The position numbers were made by a program, and so were the translations under genes. A stretch of 64,000 bases of DNA from an uncultured Alloprevotella sp. Lineage in GTDB: Bacteria; Bacteroidota; Bacteroidia; Bacteroidales; Bacteroidaceae. A model generated the notes under the pieces. That model ran no database searches. It was not told the origin of the DNA and saw only the letters and a program-made list of their open reading frames with translations. The DNA lies in contig CALUNU010000003.1 in assembly GCA_944322095.1 (NCBI GenBank), forward strand, positions 62,001 through 126,000. The letters are read 5' to 3'. Below, piece by piece: positions 52,782-62,900 of the stretch; the stretch's first letter is position 1, and the number at the start of each line of letters is the position of its first letter.

Positions 52782-53963
52782 ATGAGCAAGAAAAAGAAAA
52801 TAGTTATTGCCGGCGCAGCCGTCGTGACAGCTGCCCTTGTGGCCGTTTTTGTCGTGAAGCGGAACGAGGAGCCTTTCGACGTAAAGTATGAAACGGCAAA
52901 GATCGAGAAAGCCACCATCGGCAGCAGCGTGACGGCCACCGGCACCATCGAACCCGTCACGGAGGTAGAGGTAGGTACGCAGGTATCGGGCATCATCAGC
53001 AAGATATATGTCGACTATAACGACGAGGTGAAAAAGGGCCAGATCATAGCAGAGCTCGACAAGACCAACCTCATCAGCGAGCTCAACAGCGCCAAAAGCA
53101 ACCTGGCAAGCGCCGGCAGCGAGCGCGACTACCAGCGGCGCAACTACGAACGCATGAAAACCCTTTACGACAAGGGGCTCATCAGCGCCAACGACTTTGA
53201 GTTGGCCCGCCTGTCGTATAAAAAGGCACAGGAAACGTATAAATACCAGCAGGAGACCGTCAACAAGGCCCAGACCAACTTGGGCTACGCCATTATCACG
53301 GCGCCCATCGACGGAGTTATCCTCAGCAAGGACGTGGAAGAGGGCCAGACCGTGGCGTCGAGCTACAGCACGCCGACGCTCTTCACCATCGCCCAGGACC
53401 TGACCGACATGCGCGTCGTGGCCAACGTGGACGAAGCCGACATAGGCCAGGTGGACGAGGGGCAACGGGTGGAGTTTACGGTCGATGCCTTTCCCGGCGA
53501 AACGTTCGAAGGCAGCGTGACGCAAGTGCGCCAGGAGGGAACAACCGAAGACAACGTCGTGACGTACGAAGTGGTCATCTCGGCCCCCAACAAGGAGCTG
53601 AAGCTCAAGCCCGGCCTGACGGCCAACGTTACCATCTACACGTTGGATCGCACGGGCATCGTGAGCGTGCCCACCAAGGCGCTGCGCTTCACGCCCACGC
53701 GCGAAACGGTCGGGCCGAAAGACAAAATTGTGGATTGCGACGCCACGCACAAGCTCTGGACGCGCCAGGGACGGACGTTTACGGCGCATGCCGTGACAAC
53801 CGGCATCTCCAACGGCACGCGCACGGAGATTACGGGCGGACTGCCTGAGGGCACCGTCGTCATCACCGACATGGTGGCTGCCGACGAGGCGGACGAAACG
53901 GCCGAAACTACCACCGAGCGCAGCCCCTTTGCCCCCGGTCCGCCCGAGAAGAAGAAAAAATGA
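52782..53963 (+). CDS. macA: MacA-type periplasmic adaptor (HlyD/RND-MFP family)
   Basis: 393 residues. One N-terminal membrane anchor ([20 protein letters not shown]), then the lipoyl/barrel-sandwich halves ([34 protein letters not shown] and [23 protein letters not shown]) flanking an alpha-helical hairpin (about 95-160), and a beta-barrel region ([21 protein letters not shown]). The C-terminal part is basic. It bridges the inner-membrane ABC protein and the TolC-type channel. The ATPase gene starts 16 bp after its stop. Symbol given by operon and family match. Confidence 0.92.
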   Translation: MSKKKKIVIAGAAVVTAALVAVFVVKRNEEPFDVKYETAKIEKATIGSSVTATGTIEPVTEVEVGTQVSGIISKIYVDYNDEVKKGQIIAELDKTNLISELNSAKSNLASAGSERDYQRRNYERMKTLYDKGLISANDFELARLSYKKAQETYKYQQETVNKAQTNLGYAIITAPIDGVILSKDVEEGQTVASSYSTPTLFTIAQDLTDMRVVANVDEADIGQVDEGQRVEFTVDAFPGETFEGSVTQVRQEGTTEDNVVTYEVVISAPNKELKLKPGLTANVTIYTLDRTGIVSVPTKALRFTPTRETVGPKDKIVDCDATHKLWTRQGRTFTAHAVTTGISNGTRTEITGGLPEGTVVITDMVAADEADETAETTTERSPFAPGPPEKKKK

Positions 53964-53979
53964 CCAACCCCGCACAGCC

Positions 53980-54741
53980 ATGACCACGGACAACAGAAAA
54001 GTCATTATCGAACTGCGCAACGTGAAGCGCGACTTCATCGTGGGCGACGAGAAAGTGCATGCCCTGCGCGGTGTCTCCTTTAAAATCCACGAAGGCGAGT
54101 TTGTAACCATCATGGGAACCTCCGGCTCGGGCAAATCGACCCTGCTCAACCAGTTGGGCTGCCTCGATACGCCTACGAGCGGCGAATATTTGCTCGACGG
54201 CATCCCCGTGCGCCGGATGAAAAGACGCGAAAGAGCCGTTCTGCGCAACCGGAAAATAGGTTTCGTCTTTCAAAACTATAACCTGCTGCCCAAGACGACG
54301 GCTGTGGAGAACGTGGAGCTCCCCCTGATGTACAACGCCGCCGTGTCGGCCCGCGAGCGCGAGGCTCGCGCCGTCAAGGCGCTGGAAATGGTGGGCCTGG
54401 GCAACAGGCTGCACCACAAGTCGAACCAGATGTCGGGCGGACAGATGCAGCGCGTGGCCATCGCACGCGCCTTGGTGAACAACCCGGCGGTCATCCTGGC
54501 CGACGAAGCCACCGGCAACCTCGACACCCGCACCTCGTTTGAGATTTTAGTGCTTTTCCAGCAGCTGTTTGACGAGGGGAGAACCATTGTTTTCGTAACG
54601 CACAACCCCGATATTGCCCTATACAGCAGCCGCAACATCGTTTTGCGCGACGGGCAGATCAAGGAAGACACCGAGAACGAACACATCCGCTCGGCAGCGG
54701 AGGCGCTGGCCGCTCTGCCCGTGCCCGAGGACGAGGAATAA
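53980..54741 (+). CDS. MacB-type ABC transporter ATP-binding protein
   Basis: 253 residues from the ATG at 53980. Walker [10 protein letters not shown] near 47-55, Q-loop [10 protein letters not shown], signature [15 protein letters not shown], Walker [13 protein letters not shown] and H-loop FVTHNPD are all intact, with the spacing of the LolD/MacB/FtsE group. In the classical E. coli MacB the ATPase and permease are one chain; here they are two genes, as is usual in Bacteroidota. The C terminus carries an acidic tail. Permease gene follows after 37 bp. Confidence 0.95.
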   Translation: MTTDNRKVIIELRNVKRDFIVGDEKVHALRGVSFKIHEGEFVTIMGTSGSGKSTLLNQLGCLDTPTSGEYLLDGIPVRRMKRRERAVLRNRKIGFVFQNYNLLPKTTAVENVELPLMYNAAVSAREREARAVKALEMVGLGNRLHHKSNQMSGGQMQRVAIARALVNNPAVILADEATGNLDTRTSFEILVLFQQLFDEGRTIVFVTHNPDIALYSSRNIVLRDGQIKEDTENEHIRSAAEALAALPVPEDEE

Positions 54742-54778
54742 ACCTTTCGTCCCCAATGACGTCAAAAACAACAGACAG

Positions 54779-56002
54779 ATGAGTATAGCCAATTTGTTCA
54801 AAATAGCGCTGCGCGCCATTGCCGCCAACAAGCTGCGCTCGTTCCTGACGATGCTGGGCATCATAATAGGCGTGGCCTCGGTCATAGCCATGCTGGCCAT
54901 CGGGCAGGGCTCCAAAAGAAGCATACAGGCGCAGATTTCGGAGATGGGATCGAACATGATTATGATACGTCCCGGGCAGGACAAGGGGCCGGGCGGTGCG
55001 CGGCAGGACGCTGACGAGATGCAGACGCTGAAGCTGAAGGATTACGAGGCGATAAGGGAGCAATGCCGCTACGTGGCGGCCATCACGCCGAGCGTAAATG
55101 CTTCGGGGCAGTTTATCCGCGGCAACAACAACACGCCTTCCACCATTTACGGCATCAGCACCGACTATCTGGAAATACGCCAGCTGAAAGTGGAGGACGG
55201 CGAAGCGCTCTCAGACGAGGAGATAAAGACCGGAGCCAAGGTCTGCCTCATCGGTAAAACCGTGGCCGACAATCTTTTCACCAACGGCGAGGACCCCGTC
55301 GGGCAGGTCATCCGTTTCAACACGATACCCTTTCGCGTCGTCGGCGTGCTCGAAGCAAAAGGATACAACTCTTTCGGCATGGACCAGGACGACGTGGTGC
55401 TGGCCCCGTACACGACGGTGATGAAGCGCATTCTGGCCGTCACCTACCTGCAAGGCATCAACTGTTCTGCCGTGACGGAGGACATGACCGACCTGGCCAT
55501 CGACGAAATCACGCAGGTGCTGCGCGAGAGCCATAAGCTGCAAGCTGCCGACGAGGACGATTTCACCATACGCAGCCAGCAGGAGCTGGCATCCATGATG
55601 AATACGACGAGCGACCTCATGACAACGCTGCTACTCTGCGTGGCCTGCATTTCTTTGATAGTGGGCGGCATCGGCATCATGAACATCATGTACGTTTCCG
55701 TGACGGAGCGCACGCGCGAAATAGGCCTGCGCATGTCGGTGGGCGCGCGCGGCATCGACATCCTCAACCAGTTTCTCATCGAGGCCGTGCTGCTGAGCGT
55801 GACGGGCGGCGTCATCGGCATCGTGGTGGGTGTGGGCGCAGCCGTCTGCATCAACCTCTTTGCCCACTGGCCCGTTTACGTGCAGCCGTGGAGCGTTCTG
55901 CTGAGTTTTGCCGTATGTACGGCCACCGGCGTCTTTTTCGGCTGGTATCCTGCCAAGAAAGCCGCCAACCTCGACCCCATTGAAGCCATTCGCTACGAAT
56001 GA
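54779..56002 (+). CDS. MacB-type ABC transporter permease (FtsX/MacB_PCD family)
   Basis: 407 residues from the ATG at 54779. First membrane helix near 20-45 (SFLTMLGIIIGVASVIAMLAIGQGSK), large periplasmic MacB_PCD domain (about 50-275, with GSNMIMIRPGQ), then three C-terminal helices of the FtsX domain (LLLCVACISLIVGGIGIMNIMYVSVTERTREIGLR, AVLLSVTGGVIGIVVGVGAAVCINLF, VLLSFAVCTATGVFFGWYPAKKAANLDPIEAIRYE). MacB-type mechanotransmission drives export from the periplasm through the TolC channel. Its stop overlaps the kinase start by 4 bp. Confidence 0.95.
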   Translation: MSIANLFKIALRAIAANKLRSFLTMLGIIIGVASVIAMLAIGQGSKRSIQAQISEMGSNMIMIRPGQDKGPGGARQDADEMQTLKLKDYEAIREQCRYVAAITPSVNASGQFIRGNNNTPSTIYGISTDYLEIRQLKVEDGEALSDEEIKTGAKVCLIGKTVADNLFTNGEDPVGQVIRFNTIPFRVVGVLEAKGYNSFGMDQDDVVLAPYTTVMKRILAVTYLQGINCSAVTEDMTDLAIDEITQVLRESHKLQAADEDDFTIRSQQELASMMNTTSDLMTTLLLCVACISLIVGGIGIMNIMYVSVTERTREIGLRMSVGARGIDILNQFLIEAVLLSVTGGVIGIVVGVGAAVCINLFAHWPVYVQPWSVLLSFAVCTATGVFFGWYPAKKAANLDPIEAIRYE

Positions 56003-57078
56003 AGAACGAAAAGGAACACAAGCCGTCCGGCTGGGTTGTGCAGGCGTTTTTCCACCTGCTCGCCTGGGTGTGCATCTTTGCCGCCCCGCTCATGTTTCAC
56101 GTCTACAACGAGAGCTTCGAGTGGGGGCGCTATCTGCACGGCTCGTTGTTTCCGCTGTCGCTGTGCGTGCTGTTCTATCTCAACTACCTGTGGCTCGTCC
56201 CGACCCTCATCCCGCGGAAGCTGTATGTGGCTTTCTCTCTCTACAACCTGGCAGCCTTTGCGCTGCTGGCCCTCGTGCGGCAACAGATGAACCTGTGGCT
56301 GCTGCCGCCTGAACCGGGCCCGCAGTTTATGCCCGGGCATGTGGCGCCGCCACGCTGGGCGTTTGTGCTGCGCGACTTCCTGACGTACGCCTTTGCCGCG
56401 GGCGTGGCCGTTACGCTGCGCCTGAGCATGCAATGGCGCAAGGCCGAGCAGGGACGCCGCGAGGCCGAGCTGGGACGTGCCGAGGCCGAACTGCAAAACC
56501 TGAAAAACCAGATTAATCCCCACTTCCTGCTCAACACGCTCAACAACATCTACGCCCTGACGGCCTTCGACGGCGATAAGGCCCGCGAGGCCATCCTCCA
56601 ACTGAGCCGCCTGCTGCGCTATGTGCTGTATGAAAACCAGATGTCCCAGGTGAGCCTGAGGCAGGAAGCCGACTTCCTGCGCAGCTATGTAGAGCTGATG
56701 CGTCTGCGCGTGGGGAAGGACGTGGACATCCGCGTGGATATCAATCTGTCGCCCGACGACCGGACGTGCGTGGCTCCGCTCATCTTTATCTCGCTGGTGG
56801 AAAACGCCTTCAAGCACGGCATCAGCCCCACGGAGCCGAGCTTCGTACACATCAGTCTGAACGTGACCGACGGCGACATACGCTTTACGACGACCAACAG
56901 CAACTATCCCAAATCGCAGGCGGACAAGGCCGGCAGCGGCATCGGGCTGAAACAGGTGGAAAGCCGCCTGCGCCTGGCCTACCCCGAACGTCACACGTGG
57001 CACCACGGCGTGACCGACGACGGGAAGGTATATCTTTCGTCTATCCTTATTTATTCATCAAAAGAACAGCCGATATGA
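55999..57078 (+). CDS. Sensor histidine kinase, LytS/YehU-like (His_kinase family)
   Basis: 359 residues. Four N-terminal membrane helices (about 10-150) form a sensor without a large periplasmic domain. The phospho-acceptor His175 lies in NLKNQINPHFLLNTLNNIYAL, the H-box of the PF06580 family, and the ATPase domain has PLIFISLVENAFKHGI (N-box) and GSGIGLKQVESRL (G-box). The start overlaps the end of the transporter permease by 4 bp, and the end overlaps the response regulator by 4 bp, so it is translationally coupled on both sides. It likely senses membrane or export stress linked to the pump. Confidence 0.95.
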   Translation: MKNEKEHKPSGWVVQAFFHLLAWVCIFAAPLMFHVYNESFEWGRYLHGSLFPLSLCVLFYLNYLWLVPTLIPRKLYVAFSLYNLAAFALLALVRQQMNLWLLPPEPGPQFMPGHVAPPRWAFVLRDFLTYAFAAGVAVTLRLSMQWRKAEQGRREAELGRAEAELQNLKNQINPHFLLNTLNNIYALTAFDGDKAREAILQLSRLLRYVLYENQMSQVSLRQEADFLRSYVELMRLRVGKDVDIRVDINLSPDDRTCVAPLIFISLVENAFKHGISPTEPSFVHISLNVTDGDIRFTTTNSNYPKSQADKAGSGIGLKQVESRLRLAYPERHTWHHGVTDDGKVYLSSILIYSSKEQPI

Positions 57079-57815
57079 AACTTTCATGCGCCTTAGTCGA
57101 CGACGAACCCCTTGCGCTCGGCTTGCTCGAAAGCTATGCCGCGCAAACGCCCTTCCTGGAAGTGCGCGGCGCGTATGCGAATGCCATCGAAGCCATGGAG
57201 GGGCTGAAAACAAATCCCGTCGATCTGTTGTTTCTCGACATCCAGATGCCCGGTCTCAGCGGGCTCGACTTTTCCAAAATGCTGCCGGCCGACACGCGCA
57301 TCGTCTTTACGACGGCGTTCAGCCAGTATGCTGTGGACGGTTATCGCGTCAATGCGCTCGACTACCTGCTGAAGCCCGTCAGCTATGCCGATTTTCTGGC
57401 TGCCGCCCGACGGGCCGAAGAATGGTTCCGGCTGAAAAGAGGCGACGGGGCTGCCGCTGCGGTTGCGCCCGCAGAAGACAACGATTCGTTTTTCGTAAAG
57501 AGCGATTACAAGCTGGTGCGCATCCGTTTCAACGATATAATTTATATCGAGGGGTTGAAAGATTATGTGAAGATCTATCTGGAAAACGTGCAGCGCCCGC
57601 TGCTTTCGCTTACGTCGATGCATGCCGTCGAAGAGGCCTTGCCAGCCACCCGTTTCTATCGCATTCACCGTTCGTTCATCGTCAACATGGAGAAAGTGAG
57701 CGTCGTGGAACGCGGCCAAATTGTCTTTGGCGACAAACGGCTGCCCGTTTCCGACAGCTATAAGGAGCGCGTGGCCGAATATCTGACGCGCCGCACGTTG
57801 CAGGGGCGCAGCTGA
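57075..57815 (+). CDS. LytTR-family response regulator
   Basis: 246 residues from the ATG at 57075, overlapping the kinase stop by 4 bp. Receiver domain (about 1-120) with the acidic pair in LVDDEP, phospho-acceptor Asp55 in LLFLDIQMPGLSG, TTAFSQYAVDGY and the conserved lysine in DYLLKPVSY. The C-terminal LytTR DNA-binding domain (about 145-240) has FFVKSDYKLVRIRFNDIIYIEG and RFYRIHRSFIVNMEKV. It should regulate the MacAB operon in which it sits, or other targets, when phosphorylated by the neighbouring kinase. Confidence 0.95.
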   Translation: MKLSCALVDDEPLALGLLESYAAQTPFLEVRGAYANAIEAMEGLKTNPVDLLFLDIQMPGLSGLDFSKMLPADTRIVFTTAFSQYAVDGYRVNALDYLLKPVSYADFLAAARRAEEWFRLKRGDGAAAAVAPAEDNDSFFVKSDYKLVRIRFNDIIYIEGLKDYVKIYLENVQRPLLSLTSMHAVEEALPATRFYRIHRSFIVNMEKVSVVERGQIVFGDKRLPVSDSYKERVAEYLTRRTLQGRS

Positions 57816-58053
57816 ACGCAACGCAGGCAGGGCAGCCCGGTTTTACGCTTTTTCTAAAAAGGCGGGCGAGCCTTGCTTTTTCACGCGCAGGAACGAAGGC
57901 TTTTCCTGCCGGCCCGAATGCGTTTTCAGCCGGGCAATAGTCTGCCGGGTGGCCGGCAAAAAATGAAACAACCAGCCTGAAAGTTTCGGACGCCTGCGCC
58001 GGGCGTTTGCTAACGCGCCGGAAAAGCGGGATGCAGGTTCGACGTTTTTTTAT

Positions 58054-58061
58054 TACCTTTG
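58054..58061 (+). promoter_or_regulatory. -7 box of the DUF4468 gene
   Basis: TACCTTTG, perfect TAnnTTTG, 40 bp before the ATG; the -33 region has only TTC. Confidence 0.5.
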
Positions 58062-58101
58062 CGCAGCAAGTTGCTTTATCACACGAAAAACAGAGATCAA
58101 C

Positions 58102-58695
58102 ATGAAAAAAATCATTTTAGCGCTGTTGCTCCTTCTGCCGCTGACGGCTGCGGCTCAGACGAAGGACGACGACATGCAGAAGTACCTGGCCGGGGCCGTT
58201 CCCGTCAATGCTGAGGGTTTTGTCTATTTTGAAAAAACATTCGACGTGCCGGGAAAATCGCGTGCCGAGCTTTACAGCGCGTTGAAAAACTACGTGGAGA
58301 AAGAGGTGGTCGGCGGTCCCGACCATTTGGAGAAATCGCGCATAACGGAGGCCGACAGTGCGTCCGGTACGCTGGCTGCCAGCATCGAGGAATGGCTCTA
58401 TTTCGCCAAGCGGGCGTGGGTGACGCACCGTACCATCTTTTATTATCAGCTTGTGTGCCAAGTGGAGGACGGCCGCTTCACGGTGTCGTTGCGTAACCTG
58501 CGTTACCACTATGTGGAGAACGACACGCCGGGCGTCGAGAACCTGTATCGTGCCGAGGACTGGATAACAGACGAAGAGGCGCTCAACAAGCAGAAGACGA
58601 AGCTGACGCGCATTGCGGGTAAGTTCCGTCGGTTTACTATTGACCGCAAAGACGCCCTGTTCCAGAGGGCGGCCCGGGCCGTCGGCTTGGAGTGA
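58102..58695 (+). CDS. DUF4468 domain protein, secreted
   Basis: 197 residues. A clear signal peptide (MKKIILALLLLLPLTAAAQ) precedes a DUF4468 domain (TBP-like beta/alpha fold; PVNAEGFVYFEKTFDVPGKSRAELYSAL, GTLAASIEEWLYFA, FYYQLVCQVEDGRFTVSLRNLRYHYV). Proteins of this type are common in Bacteroidota and have no assigned function; they are expected in the periplasm or at the outer membrane. Stands alone between its own promoter box and a bidirectional terminator. Confidence 0.88.
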   Translation: MKKIILALLLLLPLTAAAQTKDDDMQKYLAGAVPVNAEGFVYFEKTFDVPGKSRAELYSALKNYVEKEVVGGPDHLEKSRITEADSASGTLAASIEEWLYFAKRAWVTHRTIFYYQLVCQVEDGRFTVSLRNLRYHYVENDTPGVENLYRAEDWITDEEALNKQKTKLTRIAGKFRRFTIDRKDALFQRAARAVGLE

Positions 58696-58736
58696 GCGGG
58701 AGCCGCCCCTTGTCTGGGCGGCAGTAAGTAGCGCAT

Positions 58737-58780
58737 AAAAAGAGGCGTTGCCCCGTTTTTTCCGGGCAACGCCTCTTTTT
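58737..58780. terminator. Bidirectional terminator between the DUF4468 gene and the metal-efflux operon
   Basis: Perfect 17-bp stem AAAAAGAGGCGTTGCCC (58737-58753) / GGGCAACGCCTCTTTTT (58764-58780) with T runs on both strands; it ends both converging transcripts. Confidence 0.93.
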
Positions 58781-58802
58781 ATGCATTTCAGATGCCGGGC
58801 GC

Positions 58803-59987
58803 TCACAGGTAGACGGCGAGCACGTCGGCTTTGGCCAGTTCGGCGTCGCGGCGGAGCTGGGCTTCGCGCAGGGCAAGGGCAAAATAGCGGGCTACACCTT
58901 CCAGATAATCGGGGCGCGAGAGGGCTCCGCTCTCCATGGCGCGGCGCAGCAGAGGGATGTTGCTGCCGGCCTGTACGCTGCTGCGCAGTTGCCGGGCTGA
59001 GCGCTCCAAGGCGAGCGCGCGGCGGTAGGCAGCCTCGACGCTGCCGCGCAGCTGCACGTGGGCGTCGTCGCGACGGGCTTCGGCGGCGGCAATGTCGGCC
59101 TCGGCCTTGCGGCGTTTCCCGCGGTTGCTCCAAAGCGGGATGGACAGGCCGAACGTTATGCCGCGGTAGATTTCGTGCGGCAGCGTTTCCTGCATAAATC
59201 CCAGCGAGAGCGAGGGCAGGTTTTCGCTCCGCGTGAGGCGGGCTGCGCTGCGGCCGGCTTCGACGTCGGCTTCGGCGACGCGCAGGGCGGGCCACATGTC
59301 GCGGGTGTCGTCCCACCAGTCGTCAAAATCGTCGGGCAGGGCACGTGCGGCATAGGTGGTGTCGGTCAAAACCAACGACTGCCCTCCGTTGAGCTGGCAC
59401 AAGCCGGCCATCAGCGTGGCGCGCGCTGTTTCGTTGTCGGCCTCGTCGAGTTGCAGTTCGGCCAGAGCCAGCCGGCTGTCGTTGAGCTCTTGTGCCGTGG
59501 CGTTGCCGCGGTCGTATGCCTCTTCGGTGAGAGCGACTACTTCGCTCAGTACGGCGCGGTGTTGTTCGAAGATGGCAGCGACGGCGTTGCAGTAGACCAG
59601 TTCGATGCAGCTCTTTTCAGCCGCCAGCAGATAGGTGGCGCGGTCGGCGTCGAAGGTGCGTGCCGCCAGGCTGTCGAGACCATCGGCCGCGCGTCGTTTG
59701 GCTCCGCCGATTGTGGGGAAGTCGAACGTCTGGCTCACCGAAATATCCTGTCGGTGGGGCATGCTGGAATTGGAGCCGAAGAGATAGTTGAAACCTATCT
59801 CGGGAGCTTCGAGCGTCAAGCCCGTGCGGTTGCCGGCCATGGTGGCCGATGCCGTTTTTCTCATCGAGCGAAGGGCCGTGCTGTTGCGCTCTATTTCTTC
59901 CAAAGCCCGGCGTATGCCGTCTTGAGCCGTGAGGCTAAGGCTGCATGCGGCCAGCAGGCAGCCCGCCACCCATTTCTTCTTTCTCAT
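58803..59987 (-). CDS. TolC-family outer membrane protein of the metal-efflux operon (CusC-like)
   Basis: 394 residues from the ATG at 59987, which opens a signal peptide (MRKKKWVAGCLLAACSLSLTAQDG). TolC-type helical repeats are present (ALEEIERNSTALRSMRKTA, SVSQTFDFPTIGGAKRRAADGLD and SLGFMQETLPHEIYRGITFGLSIPLWSNRGKRRKAEAD). Its 5' end overlaps the RND pump gene by 53 bp, so the first 17 codons are read in two frames. It completes a tripartite system with the pump and the adaptor. It is shorter than the two other TolC proteins in the window, in keeping with CzcC/CusC-type members. A terminator follows. Confidence 0.9.
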   Translation of the reverse strand: MRKKKWVAGCLLAACSLSLTAQDGIRRALEEIERNSTALRSMRKTASATMAGNRTGLTLEAPEIGFNYLFGSNSSMPHRQDISVSQTFDFPTIGGAKRRAADGLDSLAARTFDADRATYLLAAEKSCIELVYCNAVAAIFEQHRAVLSEVVALTEEAYDRGNATAQELNDSRLALAELQLDEADNETARATLMAGLCQLNGGQSLVLTDTTYAARALPDDFDDWWDDTRDMWPALRVAEADVEAGRSAARLTRSENLPSLSLGFMQETLPHEIYRGITFGLSIPLWSNRGKRRKAEADIAAAEARRDDAHVQLRGSVEAAYRRALALERSARQLRSSVQAGSNIPLLRRAMESGALSRPDYLEGVARYFALALREAQLRRDAELAKADVLAVYL

Positions 59988-62900
59988 CTTTTTCAATATA
60001 GCTGTATATAATAGGTATGATAAATGCGTTGAGCAGAGTGGACGAGAGCAGGCCGCCCAGTATGACTTTTGCCATGGGGCTCTGTATTTCGTTGCCGGGC
60101 AGATCACCGGCGATGGCCAGAGGTACGAGCGCCATGGCCGAACATAAGGCTGTCATCAAGATGGGGTTAAGACGGTCGAGCGACCCATGACGGATGGCTT
60201 CGGCCGTCGAAAGGCCTTCGCGTCGCAGGCTGTTGTAGCGATCGACGAGCAGCATCCCGTTTCGTGTGGCGATGCCGAACAGCGAAATAAAGCCAATGAT
60301 GGCCGGCAGGCTGAGCGTGCCGCCGGAGAGGGCGATGGCAAAGACGCCCCCGATGAGGGCCAGCGGCAGGTTGAGCAATACGGCGACCGACTGGCTGAAA
60401 CGGCGGAATTCGCGGAAGAGAAGCAGGAATATCAGCGTGACGGACAAAACCGAAGCCCAGCCGATGACGCGCGATGCGCTTTGCTCGCTCTCAAACTGCC
60501 CGCCATATTCCACGTGGTAGCCTTCCGGCAATTTTACTTCCCGGGCTATGCGTTCCTGCATTTCGTGTACGACGCCGCGCAGGTCGCTGCCCGTCACGTT
60601 GGCCGAGACAACGATTTTTCGCTGCACGTTTTCGCGGTTTATCGTGTTGGGCCCGGCTGCCGAGCGTATTTCTGCCACATTGCGCAGGGGAACTGCCTGT
60701 TCTCCGCTGCCGATGGGGATGTCGCCGATCGACTGCATATCGTGGCGGGCGTCTTCATCCACTTTCAGCGTGAGGTCAAACGTGCGGTTGCCTTCGTAAA
60801 CCTGCGATACCGCCTCACCGCCCAGCAGTGTGCTGACGGCTGTTGAAAATTCGGGCAGACTGATGCCGTATTGGGCCAGAAGTTCGCGTCGTGGCTTGAT
60901 TTGCAATTGCGGGCGTTCCACTTGTTGCTCCACGTTCAGGTCGGCCACGCCTTCTATGTTGCCCACGGCGTGTTTTATCTGGTTGCCCAAGGCATATAAG
61001 CGGTTCAGATCGGTACCGAACACCTTGATGGCAATGTTGGCTTGCGTCCCCGAAAGCATGGCATCAATGCGGTGGCTGATGGGAGAACCGATCTCCACGT
61101 TCACGCCGGGCAGCTGGCCGAGTTTTTCTCTCACCTCAGCCACCATTTCCTCTTTGCTGCGGTCTTTCAGTTCGTAGGGACATTCCATTTCGCTTGTGTT
61201 GACGCCCAGAGCATGCTCGTCGAGCTCGGCCCGCCCCGTTTTGCGTCCCACGGCCTGTATTTCGGGTACGCTCAGCAGCAGCCGTTCGGCGCGTCGCCCA
61301 AGGCTGTCCGACTCTTCCAGGGAGATGCCCGGCAGCGTACTGACGTTTATCGTGAGCGAGCCTTCGTTAAACGGTGGCAGGAAGCTTCGTCCAAACGTCA
61401 GCAGCAGCAATAAGGCGGCGATAAAGGCAATGCCCGTTCCCGTGAGCCACAGGCGGCGATGGCGCAAGGCTGCTTCGAGCGCGTGCGAGTAGCCTGCTTT
61501 CAGCTTGCGCACAACCCATGGCTCGCGGTGGCTGTCGGCCCGGTGTTTGCCTGTGTTGCGCAGCAATATGCTGCACAGCGCCGGTGTTAGGGTGAGGGCC
61601 ACGAGCGTCGAGGCGAAAAGAGCCACGATGAACGTCAGACCCAACGGCGCCAACATGCGGCCTTCCATCCCCGAGAGGAAGAACAAAGGCAGGAAGCTGG
61701 CCACGATAATGAGCGTTGAGTTGAGGATAGGCATGCGCACCTCGCGCGAAGCGTCATATACTACGTCCATCACTTTCCTCCGTTGGCTTTCGGGCAGCGC
61801 GGCGTTGGCGCGCAGGCGTTTATACACGTTTTCCACGTCCACAATCGCGTCGTCCACCAGCGATCCCACGGCGATGGCCAGACCGCCCAGGCTCATGGTG
61901 TTGACCGTCTGCCCCATCAGGCGGAGCGCCAGCAGAGCCACTAGTACGGAAACGGGAATGGTGAGCAGCGAAATGACCGTTGTGCGTCCGTTCATGAGGA
62001 AAACGACGAGTACAATTACGACGAAAAGTCCTCCTTCGTAGAGCGATTTTTCGACGTTGCCGATGGCGCTCTCTATGAAGTTGTTTTGGCGGAAAATGTC
62101 CGTCGATATTTTCACGTCGCCCGGGAGCTGGGTTTTCAGGTCGGCCAGGGCTTCTTCCAGCTTGTGGGTAAGCTGGATGGTTCCGACGGCCGGCTGTTTG
62201 GTCACGGTTACGAGGACGGCCGGCTTGCCGTTGTACGATGCCGTGCCCAGGCGTGGAGCCTTGGCTCCCGTCGTGACGGTGGCCACGTGTTCCAGCAAAA
62301 TGCTGTTTCCCAGCGAGTCGCGCTTAACGAAGGCCCGTCCGAGCTCGTCCGCCCGGTTGGTGGTCATTTCTCCACGGATGACATATTCGTTTCCATATTC
62401 ATACAGCACGCCTCCCGCGGCGTTACGGTTCATGTCCGTCACGGCAGCCTGCACTTCGCCGAGGCTGACACCATATTGCCGCATGCGGTCCGGGTGCAGG
62501 CGTATTTGATATTCCTTGACGTCGCCGCCGAGAACGGCCACCTGCGATACGCCGCCGGTGGCCAGCAGGCGGGTGCGCACTGTCCAGTCGGCCAGTGTGC
62601 GCAGCTCCTCTTGCGATGTGGTGTCGGCCGTCAGGCCGATAATCATCACCTCGCCCAGGATGGACGACTGCGGCCCCAGAACGGGCTGTCCGACGCCTGC
62701 CGGCAGTTGCTCCTCGACGGTAGCCAGTTTTTCCGAAACAATCTGCCGGTCGCGGTATACGTCCGTTCCCCAGTCGAATTCAACCCACACGACGGAGAAG
62801 CCCGTTGTCGACGAGGAGCGCACGCGGCGCACGTCTGTGGCTCCGTTCAGCGCCGTCTCGACGGGAAACGTCACGAGGCGCTCCACCTCTTCGGCTGCCA

